From Linepithema humile (taxonomy: Eukaryota; Arthropoda; Insecta; Hymenoptera; Formicidae), in assembly GCF_040581485.1 (NCBI RefSeq), contig NC_090134.1, positions 13,197,501 to 13,261,500 on the forward strand: 64,000 bases of DNA, given 5' to 3'. Both the position numbers and the translations under genes were made by a program. Shown here one piece after another: positions 55,870 through 64,000 of this stretch; position 1 is the first letter of the stretch; every line of letters starts with the position of its first letter. The notes under the pieces were generated by a model. That model made no database searches, was not told the DNA's origin, and saw only the letters and a program-made list of their open reading frames with translations.

Positions 55870-55965
55870 GAGGATGCTTAAGTCCTACTTTATCGACCGG
55901 TATTTTTAATTTTCTAAAAAGGGTGGCGTTTTTTATTGCTTTAATAGAATTACAAATTCTTTGGT
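55765..55965. repeat. TTAA-centred palindrome
   Basis: AGCATCCTCTTAAGAGGATGCT at 55858-55879 is the centre of an imperfect inverted repeat reaching TTGTAATTCTATTAAAGCAA on the left and its inverse on the right. It looks like two element ends abutting at one TTAA. Confidence 0.75.
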
Positions 55966-56192
55966 GTAAATCAGCGCTCGGAATTAGTTGCACATTTCGG
56001 CCCGATTTCTGAGTCAACGCCTGCTGTTCCCCCACTACCGCTCGGCCGAGCCGCCGATTGCTCTGGCTCAGGAGCGTTTCATATAAGAAATAGGCTGAGG
56101 CACCTCTAAAAAAATAGTAATATTTTCTTTGCTACATAAATAATATTTATTATCATTAATAATTAAATATATATATATATATATATATATAT

Positions 56193-57968
56193 TGTGACGT
56201 GACATTTTTGACGTCCGTCACAAGGGCGAGAAAGCCCGATCGAGGAGGGAAATTTGAGGTCGGAGACCCCACCGCGGGGGGGGGGGGGGGGCGACGACCT
56301 CTCCCTCTTAATTCTCTTTTGGAGATTTTAGATTTTGCGTTGTAGCGAATTAAGCGAGTCGTGGTGAGTGGCCAAACTCCCATATTGTGAATTACCGTGG
56401 AGCAGCCTTCGTGGGACCTGCGAGGGACTCAGCAGGCAGGACGACGGAGGCCCGGACGGCGTGCAGACGGATCCAGGATAAGGGCAAGTAAAAACACCCT
56501 TGCAAAAATCATTCGATTCCAGACACAGTCGCTACCGCAGTTACGATTTCAGATACGGAGCATATCGAGGCCGGTGAACGCACCGAGAGAGATGACGCCC
56601 GAGAGGGAAGCGCGCTCTCACACGTCGAAGACCCGGGGTGGAGTACCCGAACAAGGAGCTGTTGTAACGAGCCGGGAAAGAGGAATCCGGTCGGAACCTG
56701 GCCAGTTCACGACCGATTCAAAGAAGGTTCGGATCTGGAAACGGAGAAGGCCACGAAGGGCGTTAACGGCAGCTGCCAAAAGAGAGAGACCGGGGTCACC
56801 TCGGAAAAGCGTCACCGAGGGCCGAAAAATCGAGGAGCGACGCGAGGATCGAGATCGCTAGAGATATCGAAAGATCAAGTAGCGCTAATCGATAGCGCGG
56901 ATCTACATGCGCAGGACGATGCGCGGAATGTCACCGCTGCCGGCGAGCCTAGCTGTCGTCACTGTTCGGCGAGTCGGCAACCTAGGCGGAACCTCGAGGA
57001 CCACTACGGGCGTACCAGCGATTTGTAAGGCCACCACTTCGACTTCGCGGTAAGAGCGGTATCAGCAGGCGGCCCGAGCCTCGCGGACTTAAGAACCCGC
57101 ATATTTTGCGTAACGAATATAGCTTATCTCGAGATGCCTCGCGCTATCATGTGAGGTTAGATTTTGGCCGGGCCCCGCTGACTACCGTTTCTGTAAATTA
57201 AGATTTCGCCATGCCTTCTTTCCTCTCGGGGCTGCCGAGCCGACAGTCGCTTTATACGGAATAATGTCTTTTTGTGAGTAACAATTTTGCGTCGGTTTAT
57301 GTGTTGCTGTACCGAGCGTTAAAGTCTTGGAGTTAGCCTATCGCGTATCTCTCGCCTCGGCCTTCTGTCGAGCGTTTACATTCAGAACCGTAAGAATAAT
57401 ACTGAGATAGAATTTGTATTGTAGGCTAACCGTTATGGAAAAAGATTGAAGTAGAGCTAATTGTAACAACCGCACCGAATGAAAGTTACTGAATTTGTAT
57501 GCCGAATATTATACCGCGTGAGACGGAAGTACGCGGATTTCCGCGAGTTGAACAGTGAAATCATAACGCCTCTCACTGAGATAAAATATGTCTCCACTTC
57601 GCGGGATTGTTAAGACGCCCATCACCCGGCGTCAATCTCACTTAATCTAATTTATAATTAAATGTTATTTGTTACTGATTAGTGTGTTCTTAATAACCGT
57701 TTATTTCAGACTCCTCTCTCCAAACCGGGTTAGCATCTCTAAAGAACCTCGCCCCTCTGCCATTTGTAGAGTGGGCTAGTCGCGCTTATTGCCGTTGCTC
57801 TTTAAAGAAAAAATTGACTCTAACGTAATTTGTTCGTGTGGCGCGTTAATCCGCGCCTGGCGCCCAACTATAAGTTTTGCAATAATTACTAAGATCTATA
57901 AAATAGAGCAACGAGGTTTGACACGCATACCGGCGGGTGTACTTCTGCCCGACGGAAAAGTCGTCGCA
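56193..57968 (+). mobile_element. giant solo LTR, family L, copy 2 (1.8 kb)
   Basis: Starts TGTGACGTGACA and ends AAGTCGTCGCA, flanked by ATAT inside an AT tract. The first 30 bases again form a TGTGACG/CGTCACA stem. GC-rich first 700 bases, a G-run at 56275-56291, no convincing gene; the 154-codon plus frame at 56397 starts with GTG. It shares ends and the CGCCCCTCTGCCAT motif with copy 1, but much of the interior is different. Confidence 0.62.
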
Positions 57969-58324
57969 ATATATATATATATATATATGTTACATACATT
58001 ATACTTATACATATATTATAATATACTTTCGCAATAATATATAATAATTAAAAAATTACAATTTTTTTAAAAAATTTTGTAATTTTATAGCCAAAAATCA
58101 ATAGCTTTCCACATTACCCGTGAGGTACTATTGTGGATGCGTTTTTTTTTTAAGTGGTTTCCCCAGTAGACCTATTCCACTAAAAAATAATAAAGATTAT
58201 GTAATACCTATGTAGATATGGCTTGGCAGGAAATTTTATATATGGCTTGGAGGATATTTTATATATAAGAAAACGAAAGAGGAAAAAATAAAAAAATTAA
58301 ACGACTAGGAAGAAATCGAAATAA

Positions 58325-60133
58325 TTAATTAGTAAAATTTTTATTAGATCTTTTTGGTCGTTTGCACGATTCTACTAAGGATGGTATATCCACAGAAATA
58401 GAAGAATAACTAGTTCGCATCAGAGAGGATAATGATGCATCGCTCAAAGAAGAACGTCTTTCCGATTTTATCAATTTCATTTTAGAGAAAGAACATTCGC
58501 ACAAATATGTGGACCCAAAGATGGAGAAAATTTTAAGACCGAAAGTTCGAAGACGTGGATAACACGATGCATCTAAAATTTTAAAAAATTCGATTCCCTT
58601 TTCTAATCGCGCCTTTAAAGTAACATCAGATTGCAAATCACAAAGTTCTTCCTGAAATTCGAGACTTTGTTCTTCGATTTGCACAGTAAGAGGATTCTCA
58701 AAAAGTATTAAATCCTTTCGTAGTATTTCAAAATCACTGAAACGCTTATTAAATTGACTTATTAAGGAATCAATTAAATATATTGGAGTTTTAAAATTAC
58801 ATTTGGTGCCATGTTCTTCAAAAATAATCTGGCAAGAAAGAAAAAAATGAAAAATATTATTTTCTAGATGATTTTTAAATAATTGCAGTTTTCTGCAAAA
58901 AGAATCGATATGACTTAATAGTTGAGAAATAATTTGGTCAGTCTTTTGCAACTTTACATTTAAAATATTTAAATGATTCGTTACATCAGTAATTACAGCA
59001 AGTTCGCACAGCGAGTCTAAATCTTCGAAAAAAAATTTAAATTCATTATATTTTATAGGTAATTGTTCTTGCAAGAAAAGGAAGATCTCTTTTCTTATTG
59101 CAAAGAACTTTTCTAAACATTTTCCTGCACTGAGCCATCGAACTTCGCAATGCAAAGGTACATCTGTATAAACAGCGTTATGTTCCTCGAGAAAGTGTTG
59201 AAACTTTCGATGAGAAAGGAATTTATTACCGCCTTTAATTACATTCGTAATTTTTGTCACGGTTTGCATTGCAGTGCATAGTTTCACATCTTTCCCACAT
59301 AACGCTTCTTGATGAATTATGCAATGAATAACAGGGAATTTTAAATTTCGTTGCTTTAACTGACCGAAGAATCCATTTTTCGAACCTATCATTGCTTTTG
59401 CGCCATCAGTAACGATAGCTGAACATTTTGAAAAATCGATGCCAAATTTTTGTAGGGTTTGGTTAACAGCCGTAAAAATATCAATACCCGTTGTTCTGTT
59501 ATGTAGTGGGACAAAATCTAAGAGCGCCTCGACATGTGAAAAATCGTTTTGCACGATTCGAGCAAAAATATTCAATTGACTCACATGCCGATTATCGGTG
59601 CTTTCATCGAGACATAACGAGAAGAAAGAACAAGATTCTAATAAAGATTTTAATTTTTGTTCTAACGAAGAAGCAATATTGTCTATTCGAGATTTTATCG
59701 TTTTGTCAGTTAAAGGAATGCTAGTAGCTTCTTCAAGAGTCAAGGAATTTCCAAATGACTTCACTGCTGCGATGAGGCATTCTTTTATAAAATTTCCTTC
59801 ACAAAATGACTTAGAATTTTTTGCGATGAGATTAGAAATAGCATACGATGCTGCAAGAGCTTGTGCCGAAGGCGTAGCGTTATCGATATTCGAACTACGA
59901 CCTTCCTGATAAATTAATTTTAATCCTTCTATTAAATTAGATTTCTCCTCGTCCACATATTTTGAATACTCATTAGAATGTTTATTTTTATAATGTCTAT
60001 AAACAATAAACTTTTTAACAATATCGGGTTTATAACCACACAGAAGACAGGTGGTTTTATTATCAATACAAGCAAAAAAAACTTCTTCCCATACCTTATC
60101 AAAAAATTGATAGTATCTCTGCTTGCCATCCAT
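58325..60133 (-). CDS. intact hAT transposase (602 aa)
   Basis: ATG 60133 to TAA 58327-58325 without a break. Near residues 29-54 a CLLC...RHYKNKH pattern forms a BED-like zinc finger. FFSLCLDESTDN gives the first catalytic Asp, SAIVTDGAKAMIG the second, and VIHCIIHQEALC the conserved Cys/His region. VRWLSAGKCLEKF is the RW motif. The C-terminal block with a FGSTYLCECSFSKMKLIKSERR stretch contains the expected Glu and the dimerisation helix. It belongs to the group close to vertebrate GTF2IRD2/ZBED-type hATs. The full reading frame makes it the best candidate in the window for a functional DNA transposase, or for a retained gene. Confidence 0.88.
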   Translation of the reverse strand: MDGKQRYYQFFDKVWEEVFFACIDNKTTCLLCGYKPDIVKKFIVYRHYKNKHSNEYSKYVDEEKSNLIEGLKLIYQEGRSSNIDNATPSAQALAASYAISNLIAKNSKSFCEGNFIKECLIAAVKSFGNSLTLEEATSIPLTDKTIKSRIDNIASSLEQKLKSLLESCSFFSLCLDESTDNRHVSQLNIFARIVQNDFSHVEALLDFVPLHNRTTGIDIFTAVNQTLQKFGIDFSKCSAIVTDGAKAMIGSKNGFFGQLKQRNLKFPVIHCIIHQEALCGKDVKLCTAMQTVTKITNVIKGGNKFLSHRKFQHFLEEHNAVYTDVPLHCEVRWLSAGKCLEKFFAIRKEIFLFLQEQLPIKYNEFKFFFEDLDSLCELAVITDVTNHLNILNVKLQKTDQIISQLLSHIDSFCRKLQLFKNHLENNIFHFFLSCQIIFEEHGTKCNFKTPIYLIDSLISQFNKRFSDFEILRKDLILFENPLTVQIEEQSLEFQEELCDLQSDVTLKARLEKGIEFFKILDASCYPRLRTFGLKIFSIFGSTYLCECSFSKMKLIKSERRSSLSDASLSSLMRTSYSSISVDIPSLVESCKRPKRSNKNFTN

Positions 60134-60145
60134 TGCTTACAATCA

Positions 60146-60240
60146 GTATCACTAACACTATCACACTCACTATCACAATCACTATCACAATCACAATCAT
60201 TATCACAGTCACTATCACTATCACTATCACTATTATGCAA
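60146..60240. repeat. ATC-type microsatellite before the hAT gene
   Basis: Repeated CACTAT/CACAAT units; on the minus strand a different frame would encode Ser-Asp and Cys-Asp runs. The inverted copy keeps a shorter version near 60460-60500. Confidence 0.85.
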
Positions 60241-60439
60241 ATACCACTTATTGTTTTTTCTAATATGGATCTTTAAAACGCTCACACGAGACTTTTAACT
60301 CGCATCACTGGCTATCGTTGAAAAACAACCGAGGAGACAATAATAAAACAAATGCACATCAATGCTACCGCAGTAGGAGTATGCGCTTAAAGTTAAGTCG
60401 CGGAATTGAAAAATCCATATTAAATTAAAAGATCCATAT

Positions 60440-61060
60440 TACAAGACAGAAAATGCTATTTGCATAATAATGATAGTCATTATGATATTGATAATGATAG
60501 TAATTGCTGGATTTACTTGAAAAAAGTTGATAATGAGTAAAGATTCGTGTAACTCTTTGATAAGATATGAAAAAAAATTTTTTGCTTCTATTTGTAATAA
60601 AACCACTTGTTTTCTATGAAGTGTTATCAATTCTCTCTTGTTCAAAAATATATTCTTTATAGATATAAAAATAAACATTGTAATGATAATTCAAAACATG
60701 TGGACGAGAAAAAATCTAATTTAATTGAAAGATTAAAATTAATTATCAAGAAAGTCGAGTTCGAATATCGATAATGCTACATTTTCGGTAAAAGCTCTTA
60801 CAGCATCATATGCTATTCCTAATTTTATCGCAAAAAATTCAAAATTATTTTGTGCAGGAAAAATTTATAAAAAAAGCCTCATCGCAGCAGTGGTCATTTA
60901 GAAATTCTTTAACTCTAGAAGAAGAGTCAAGATGCAATTATAATAGTTCTATTTCTGTGGATGTAATCGTCCGATTTTTTTATTTGTTCCTCTTTCGTTC
61001 TCTTATATATAAAATATCCTCCAAGCCATATATAAAATTTCTTGCCAAGCCATTTCTACA
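60440..61060 (+). pseudogene. decayed, internally deleted inverted copy of the hAT transposase gene
   Basis: From the microsatellite remnant the plus strand follows the transposase start, the finger region and an SSNIDNAT...LTASYAIPN segment with stops and shifts, reaches an NSLTLEE-like segment, then jumps to a YNSSISVDV segment that corresponds to the extreme C-terminus. About 400 codons are missing between those points. It is therefore a deletion derivative, oriented opposite to the intact gene. Confidence 0.75.
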
Positions 61061-61281
61061 TACTTAGATATTACATTATCTTTATTATTTTTTAGTGAAA
61101 TAGGCCTACTGGGAAAACCACTTTTAAAAAACGCATCCACAATAGTACCTCATGGGTGATGTGGAAAGCTATTGATTTTTGGCTATAAAATTACAAAATT
61201 TTTTTAAAAAATTGTAATTTTTTAATTATTATATATTATTGCAAAAGTATATTATAATATATGTATAAGTATAATGTATGT

Positions 61282-61325
<44 letters not shown>

Positions 61326-61725
61326 AATTATTAATGATAATAAATATTATTTATGTAGCGAAGAAAATATTACTATTTTTTTAGAGGTGCCTCAGCCTAT
61401 TTCTTATATGAAACGCTCCTGAGCCAGAGCAATCGGCGGCTCGGCCGAGCGGTAGTGGGGGAACAGCAGGCGTTGACTCAGAAATCGGGCCGAAATGTGC
61501 AACTAATTCCGAGCGCTGGTGTAAATAAAGTACATATGCTAATCTTTCGGCAGTTGGTCAAATTTAAACCAAAAAATAAAAAAAATTTTTGAAAATTTAC
61601 CGACAATGTCACCTCAAAGAATTATATTTTTTATATCAAAATTATACTGCTTTAATCTGCAAAACAAGACCATGTGCCGAAGAAGAGCGTATGAAACAAT
61701 AATGGAAAACCAAAAAAATAGAGCT
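61010..61725. repeat. right arm of the large inverted duplication
   Basis: Uninterrupted inverted counterpart of the left arm: hAT end, AT tract (about 61287-61321), GCTCGGCCGAGCGG region and a following AT-rich segment with TACCGACA. Similarity fades at about 61725, just before the unit starting at 61752. Confidence 0.75.
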
Positions 61726-62334
61726 TAGAGACTTATTTTCAAAACGCCACCTGTCACGTCCCGGCGCGGTGGCGGTAACACGTAGTGTTCGCACCTTTAC
61801 GCGAGACTCAATCGGTAAGATTCACGAACCAATGAAAAAGTAAAAGATCAGAAAAGAACGTGAAACACAAATGTGTTTAATATAAAAATCGTAACCAAAA
61901 TCCCTTTCTAATGGATAGCGAATTTGAATGAGAGATTGTAAGGGAAGCAGTATCGCATTGATATTTTGTTGCTCCTTACGCGAACAGCGTATATGAACGA
62001 TAATTAGGACCGTATTCTAATGAATAGTAAATTCAAATAATAAATCGTAAAGAAAAGCAGTATCGCATCGATATTTTGTTGCGACTCTGCAAAACAACGT
62101 GTATAGTAATAATTAGGACCGTATTTTAATGAATAGTTAATTTAAATAAAGACGAATAATGAATCCGAGTAAGACCACAAGAATATGAATATGATAATAA
62201 TACAGCAACGTAGCATGAAATAGTAATCAACCATTGTGACTGACGTTAGTGATTTAAGTTTTATTATCACGCAGTCAAAATAAAAGAATCGCCTAATACC
62301 ATTAGAATGCTTCAAATGTATATTGACCGAAAAT

Positions 62335-62706
62335 TTAAGAGAGTAACATTGGGTCTCGCTGATCATAAAAACTTTCTCCGTTTTCAACGAGATTTTGCAT
62401 ATAATTAAGGTACCTGTCTTCGCATTCGTGACACTCGGAAATCGGTTGAATCAACGCGAGGTAGCGATGGCAAATAATGCAATGTAATTTTGGGCGGCGA
62501 CGCTCGATGGATGCGTAATGCCTATCATTTAAAACTACGAATAAACTTTTATATTCAATCGGCTCGCTAGCAATGCATTCGTTGCAAAGACGCTCTTTTG
62601 CCGTAGGATTCACGAAGCTGGTTTCACGAACGCAACTAGCTAAGGAGTACCTATAAAGATATTCCAATCGAGGCGATCGACAAGCGTAACGTTTCCCCAC
62701 ACACAT
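62335..62706 (-). CDS. cysteine-rich ORF 2 (123 aa), unknown function
   Basis: ATG 62706 to stop 62337-62335. Cys pairs RLCNEC, LHCIIC and ECHEC at roughly residues 38-43, 75-78 and 94-97 suggest one or two zinc-binding ribbons. No transmembrane segment. It lies about 200 bases after ORF 1 on the same strand, downstream of the promoter at 63.85 kb; there is no clear acceptor between them. I do not recognise the family. Confidence 0.42.
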   Translation of the reverse strand: MCVGKRYACRSPRLEYLYRYSLASCVRETSFVNPTAKERLCNECIASEPIEYKSLFVVLNDRHYASIERRRPKLHCIICHRYLALIQPISECHECEDRYLNYMQNLVENGESFYDQRDPMLLS

Positions 62707-62906
62707 ATCAATTATTTAGGGTTTGATTAATCAGACGGTTGATTTAATAAGCTGGTTATAATTAACGTACGTATTCCCGGCCTTCCGCCAAGTAGCACGC
62801 TGGTAGGATCGGGAAGATTAACAACACTTCGTCCTTCTCGAGTTAATTGATTTGTTAGGCTTATAAAATGATTGAGACACGTGAGACAGTGACGCACTGG
62901 AAAAGA

Positions 62907-63149
62907 TTAAGATACGTTCTGGCCACAAACACGACACTTTGCTAATGGAACTATAGAACCGATATTCAAATGATGTCCGAGAACGTGTTCGAAATCATTG
63001 CGCGTTGGTTCTGATAAATCGTGATAACAATTGAGGCACAATATCGTGCCAGTATTTCTATTCAAGCACGCGTTATCCAAGATACAGTACACGAAACGAC
63101 AATTACAATTCGAGTCTGGACGCGAAGATGTTACTTCGGTATCTGGCAT
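62907..63149 (-). CDS. cysteine-rich ORF 1 (80 aa), unknown function
   Basis: ATG 63149 to TAA 62909-62907. It contains CNC and YC near residue 20, LCLNC near 40, HVLGHH near 60 and a terminal KCRVCGQ; the CxxC...CxxC spacing with two His suggests zinc binding. The last codons include a GTATCT donor-like site, so the coding region could continue in another exon. It is the first long ORF after the promoter, about 680 bases downstream. Confidence 0.42.
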   Translation of the reverse strand: MPDTEVTSSRPDSNCNCRFVYCILDNACLNRNTGTILCLNCYHDLSEPTRNDFEHVLGHHLNIGSIVPLAKCRVCGQNVS

Positions 63150-63820
63150 TTTCTCTTGCTCAGATTTTAACTTTAAACCTTCTCATGCAAATGAATTTGG
63201 AACGGACTCACCGGTGTCGACTTGTATGGTACCTGAAGCCAGTGATAACTCAATCTAATTGTAAGGCGTCCGATCGGTTCCAGGATCAATCTTCCAATAG
63301 CAGGCTGATAGTCGTGTAGAGATGAATCTTCAGATGCGTCATTGTTGCTGGTTATCTTGCGGTCGAGGAATCACTGCACTAGAGTTATTTAGGCGCGACA
63401 CGTCTTTACCTTTTATTGTTCGTTTGAATTTAAGGATTGCACGCTAAGTTGAAATAATGTTTAAGGATTTGAAATTAAAGATAAAATTCTCAATGCAACC
63501 AAATAAATGTATTTATAAATAAAAATAAGAGTACATTGGTTAATAAACGAAATTACACTCAAATGAACTTATAAAATAAGAATTCTTACAAACATATAAG
63601 CACTTATGTTCTAGAAATGGAACGCGCAGTTCGCGGATTAAGTACTTGAACGTATAAAATTGATAAACCGAACTTAAACTAACCGTACTGAACTAGGACG
63701 AAACTAGAACTAGAATTAGACCAAGACTGAGTCAGAATTGAAACTGCGACTGCGAAAACTAACAACTTGACCGAAACCGACTCTCTGACTGAATATTGAC
63801 GGCTTACTGAAAAATTGAAT

Positions 63821-63859
63821 ACTGACTGACTCGGCGGCCTCGCAGGGCCCGTATTTATA
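63821..63859 (-). promoter_or_regulatory. minus-strand core promoter: TATA box plus TCAGT initiator
   Basis: TATAAATA occupies 63859-63852 on the minus strand. TCAGTCAGT follows at 63829-63821, placing the initiator A 32 bases after the TATA start, the normal spacing in arthropods. GC-rich sequence lies between them. This is the most convincing promoter in the window. Confidence 0.7.
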
Positions 63860-64000
63860 CTCCTCTGGATCTCCAGAGACAAAGGTTTGTCCTATGCAAT
63901 AGGACCGCACATGGATGTAATCACGCTTTTGAATATCAAATGTTCGAGGCATGGTTTATATAAAGCTGCAGGCGATACCCGAACCTAAGTTTTGAGAGTG

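Larger units (their letters stand above)
55585..58270. repeat. left arm of a large inverted duplication
   Basis: Segments 55585-55760, 55965-56190 and 57969-58270 correspond, inverted and in order, to 61725-61010. The arm is interrupted by a palindromic TTAA segment (about 55765-55965) and a giant solo LTR (56193-57968), both absent from the right arm. Matching parts include the GCTCGGCCGAGCGG region, the AT tract and the hAT end. Confidence 0.75.
58099..61174 (-). mobile_element. hAT element with inverted, internally deleted partner
   Basis: Both ends read inward as CAATAGCTTTCCACAT...; similar ends occur at 30.4 kb. The left two thirds hold an intact minus-strand transposase. The right third (60440-61060) is a decayed plus-strand copy of the same gene with its middle missing. 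The two copies face each other head to head around 60300-60440. Inverted similarity continues beyond both ends into flanking DNA, so this is more than ordinary terminal inverted repeats. Confidence 0.72.
61752..64000 (-). other. element or gene unit of unknown type at the right edge
   Basis: A sharp change occurs at TGTCACGTCCCGGCGC (61752), directly after the inverted-duplication arm. The segment to the window end has a strong minus-strand core promoter near 63.85 kb and two cysteine-rich ORFs downstream of it. Ends of TGTCACG type and size above 2.2 kb recall the giant LTRs at 48 and 56 kb, but I see no sequence match. Two roughly 130-base segments near 61900-62110 are imperfect repeats (GCAGTATCGCATYGATATTTTG). 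It may be a long LTR, a virus-derived gene or a host gene. Confidence 0.35.

Noticed and set aside
56397..56861. 154-codon Arg-rich frame in the second giant LTR
   Set aside because: Starts with GTG, is biased in composition, and has no counterpart in the first giant LTR.

Overview
The window reads as eukaryotic, repeat-dominated DNA from an insect, most likely a hymenopteran such as an ant. That is an inference from the mobile-element mix (Polinton/Maverick genes, gypsy-type errantivirus-like proviruses with an F-like envelope gene, BED-finger hATs, a rosa-type mariner, Crypton-like tyrosine recombinases), GT-AG introns, AT-rich spacers and TATA plus TCAGT core promoters. I find no convincing single-copy host gene, no rRNA or tRNA, and no CRISPR array.

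Layout. 1-6566: the decayed end of a Polinton-like virus/transposon. Plus-strand adenain-like protease, jelly-roll minor capsid protein, a 43-aa ORF, a collapsed major capsid remnant and a conserved unknown protein are followed by two minus-strand gene units (one clearly spliced), a small plus-strand ORF with its own TATA box, a repeat array and a cassette repeated at both convergent gene junctions. 6567-15528: errantivirus-like provirus 1 (minus strand, 595-bp LTRs, CGTA duplication, broken pol and env). 15529-18873: three foldback/MITE elements. 18874-30432: a hAT transposon split by errantivirus-like provirus 2 (18978-27704, 542-bp LTRs, intact gag-pol and an open env exon). 31703-32231: PIF/Harbinger fragment. 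32259-35830: rosa-type mariner with 113-bp satellite units in its long inverted repeats. 35908-40165: multi-exon Crypton-like tyrosine-recombinase pseudogene, with two more fragments at 42.6 and 46.4 kb. 41.6-47.6 kb: MITEs, a solo LTR of provirus-2 type and a foldback. 47926-49928 and 56193-57968: two very long solo LTRs of one family. 51543-52828: 3' end of a third gypsy-like element. 52830-55869: a TTAA-bounded, apparently non-coding element. 55585-61725: a large inverted duplication around an intact hAT transposase (58325-60133). 61752-64000: start of another element or gene unit with a strong minus-strand promoter and two cysteine-rich ORFs.

Most units work alone, but several interact. 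Provirus 1 sits in a tandem duplication at the 5' end of a Polinton gene. Provirus 2 interrupts a hAT gene whose frame resumes across it. The two proviruses share a nearly identical RT-RNase H-integrase block although their gag, env and LTRs differ, which points to recombination or gene conversion. The most unusual candidates are that mosaic structure, the mariner inverted repeats full of AGGTCA-type half sites, the compact Polinton accessory region, the multi-exon tyrosine recombinase, the inverted duplication at 55-62 kb and the cysteine-rich unit at the right edge.
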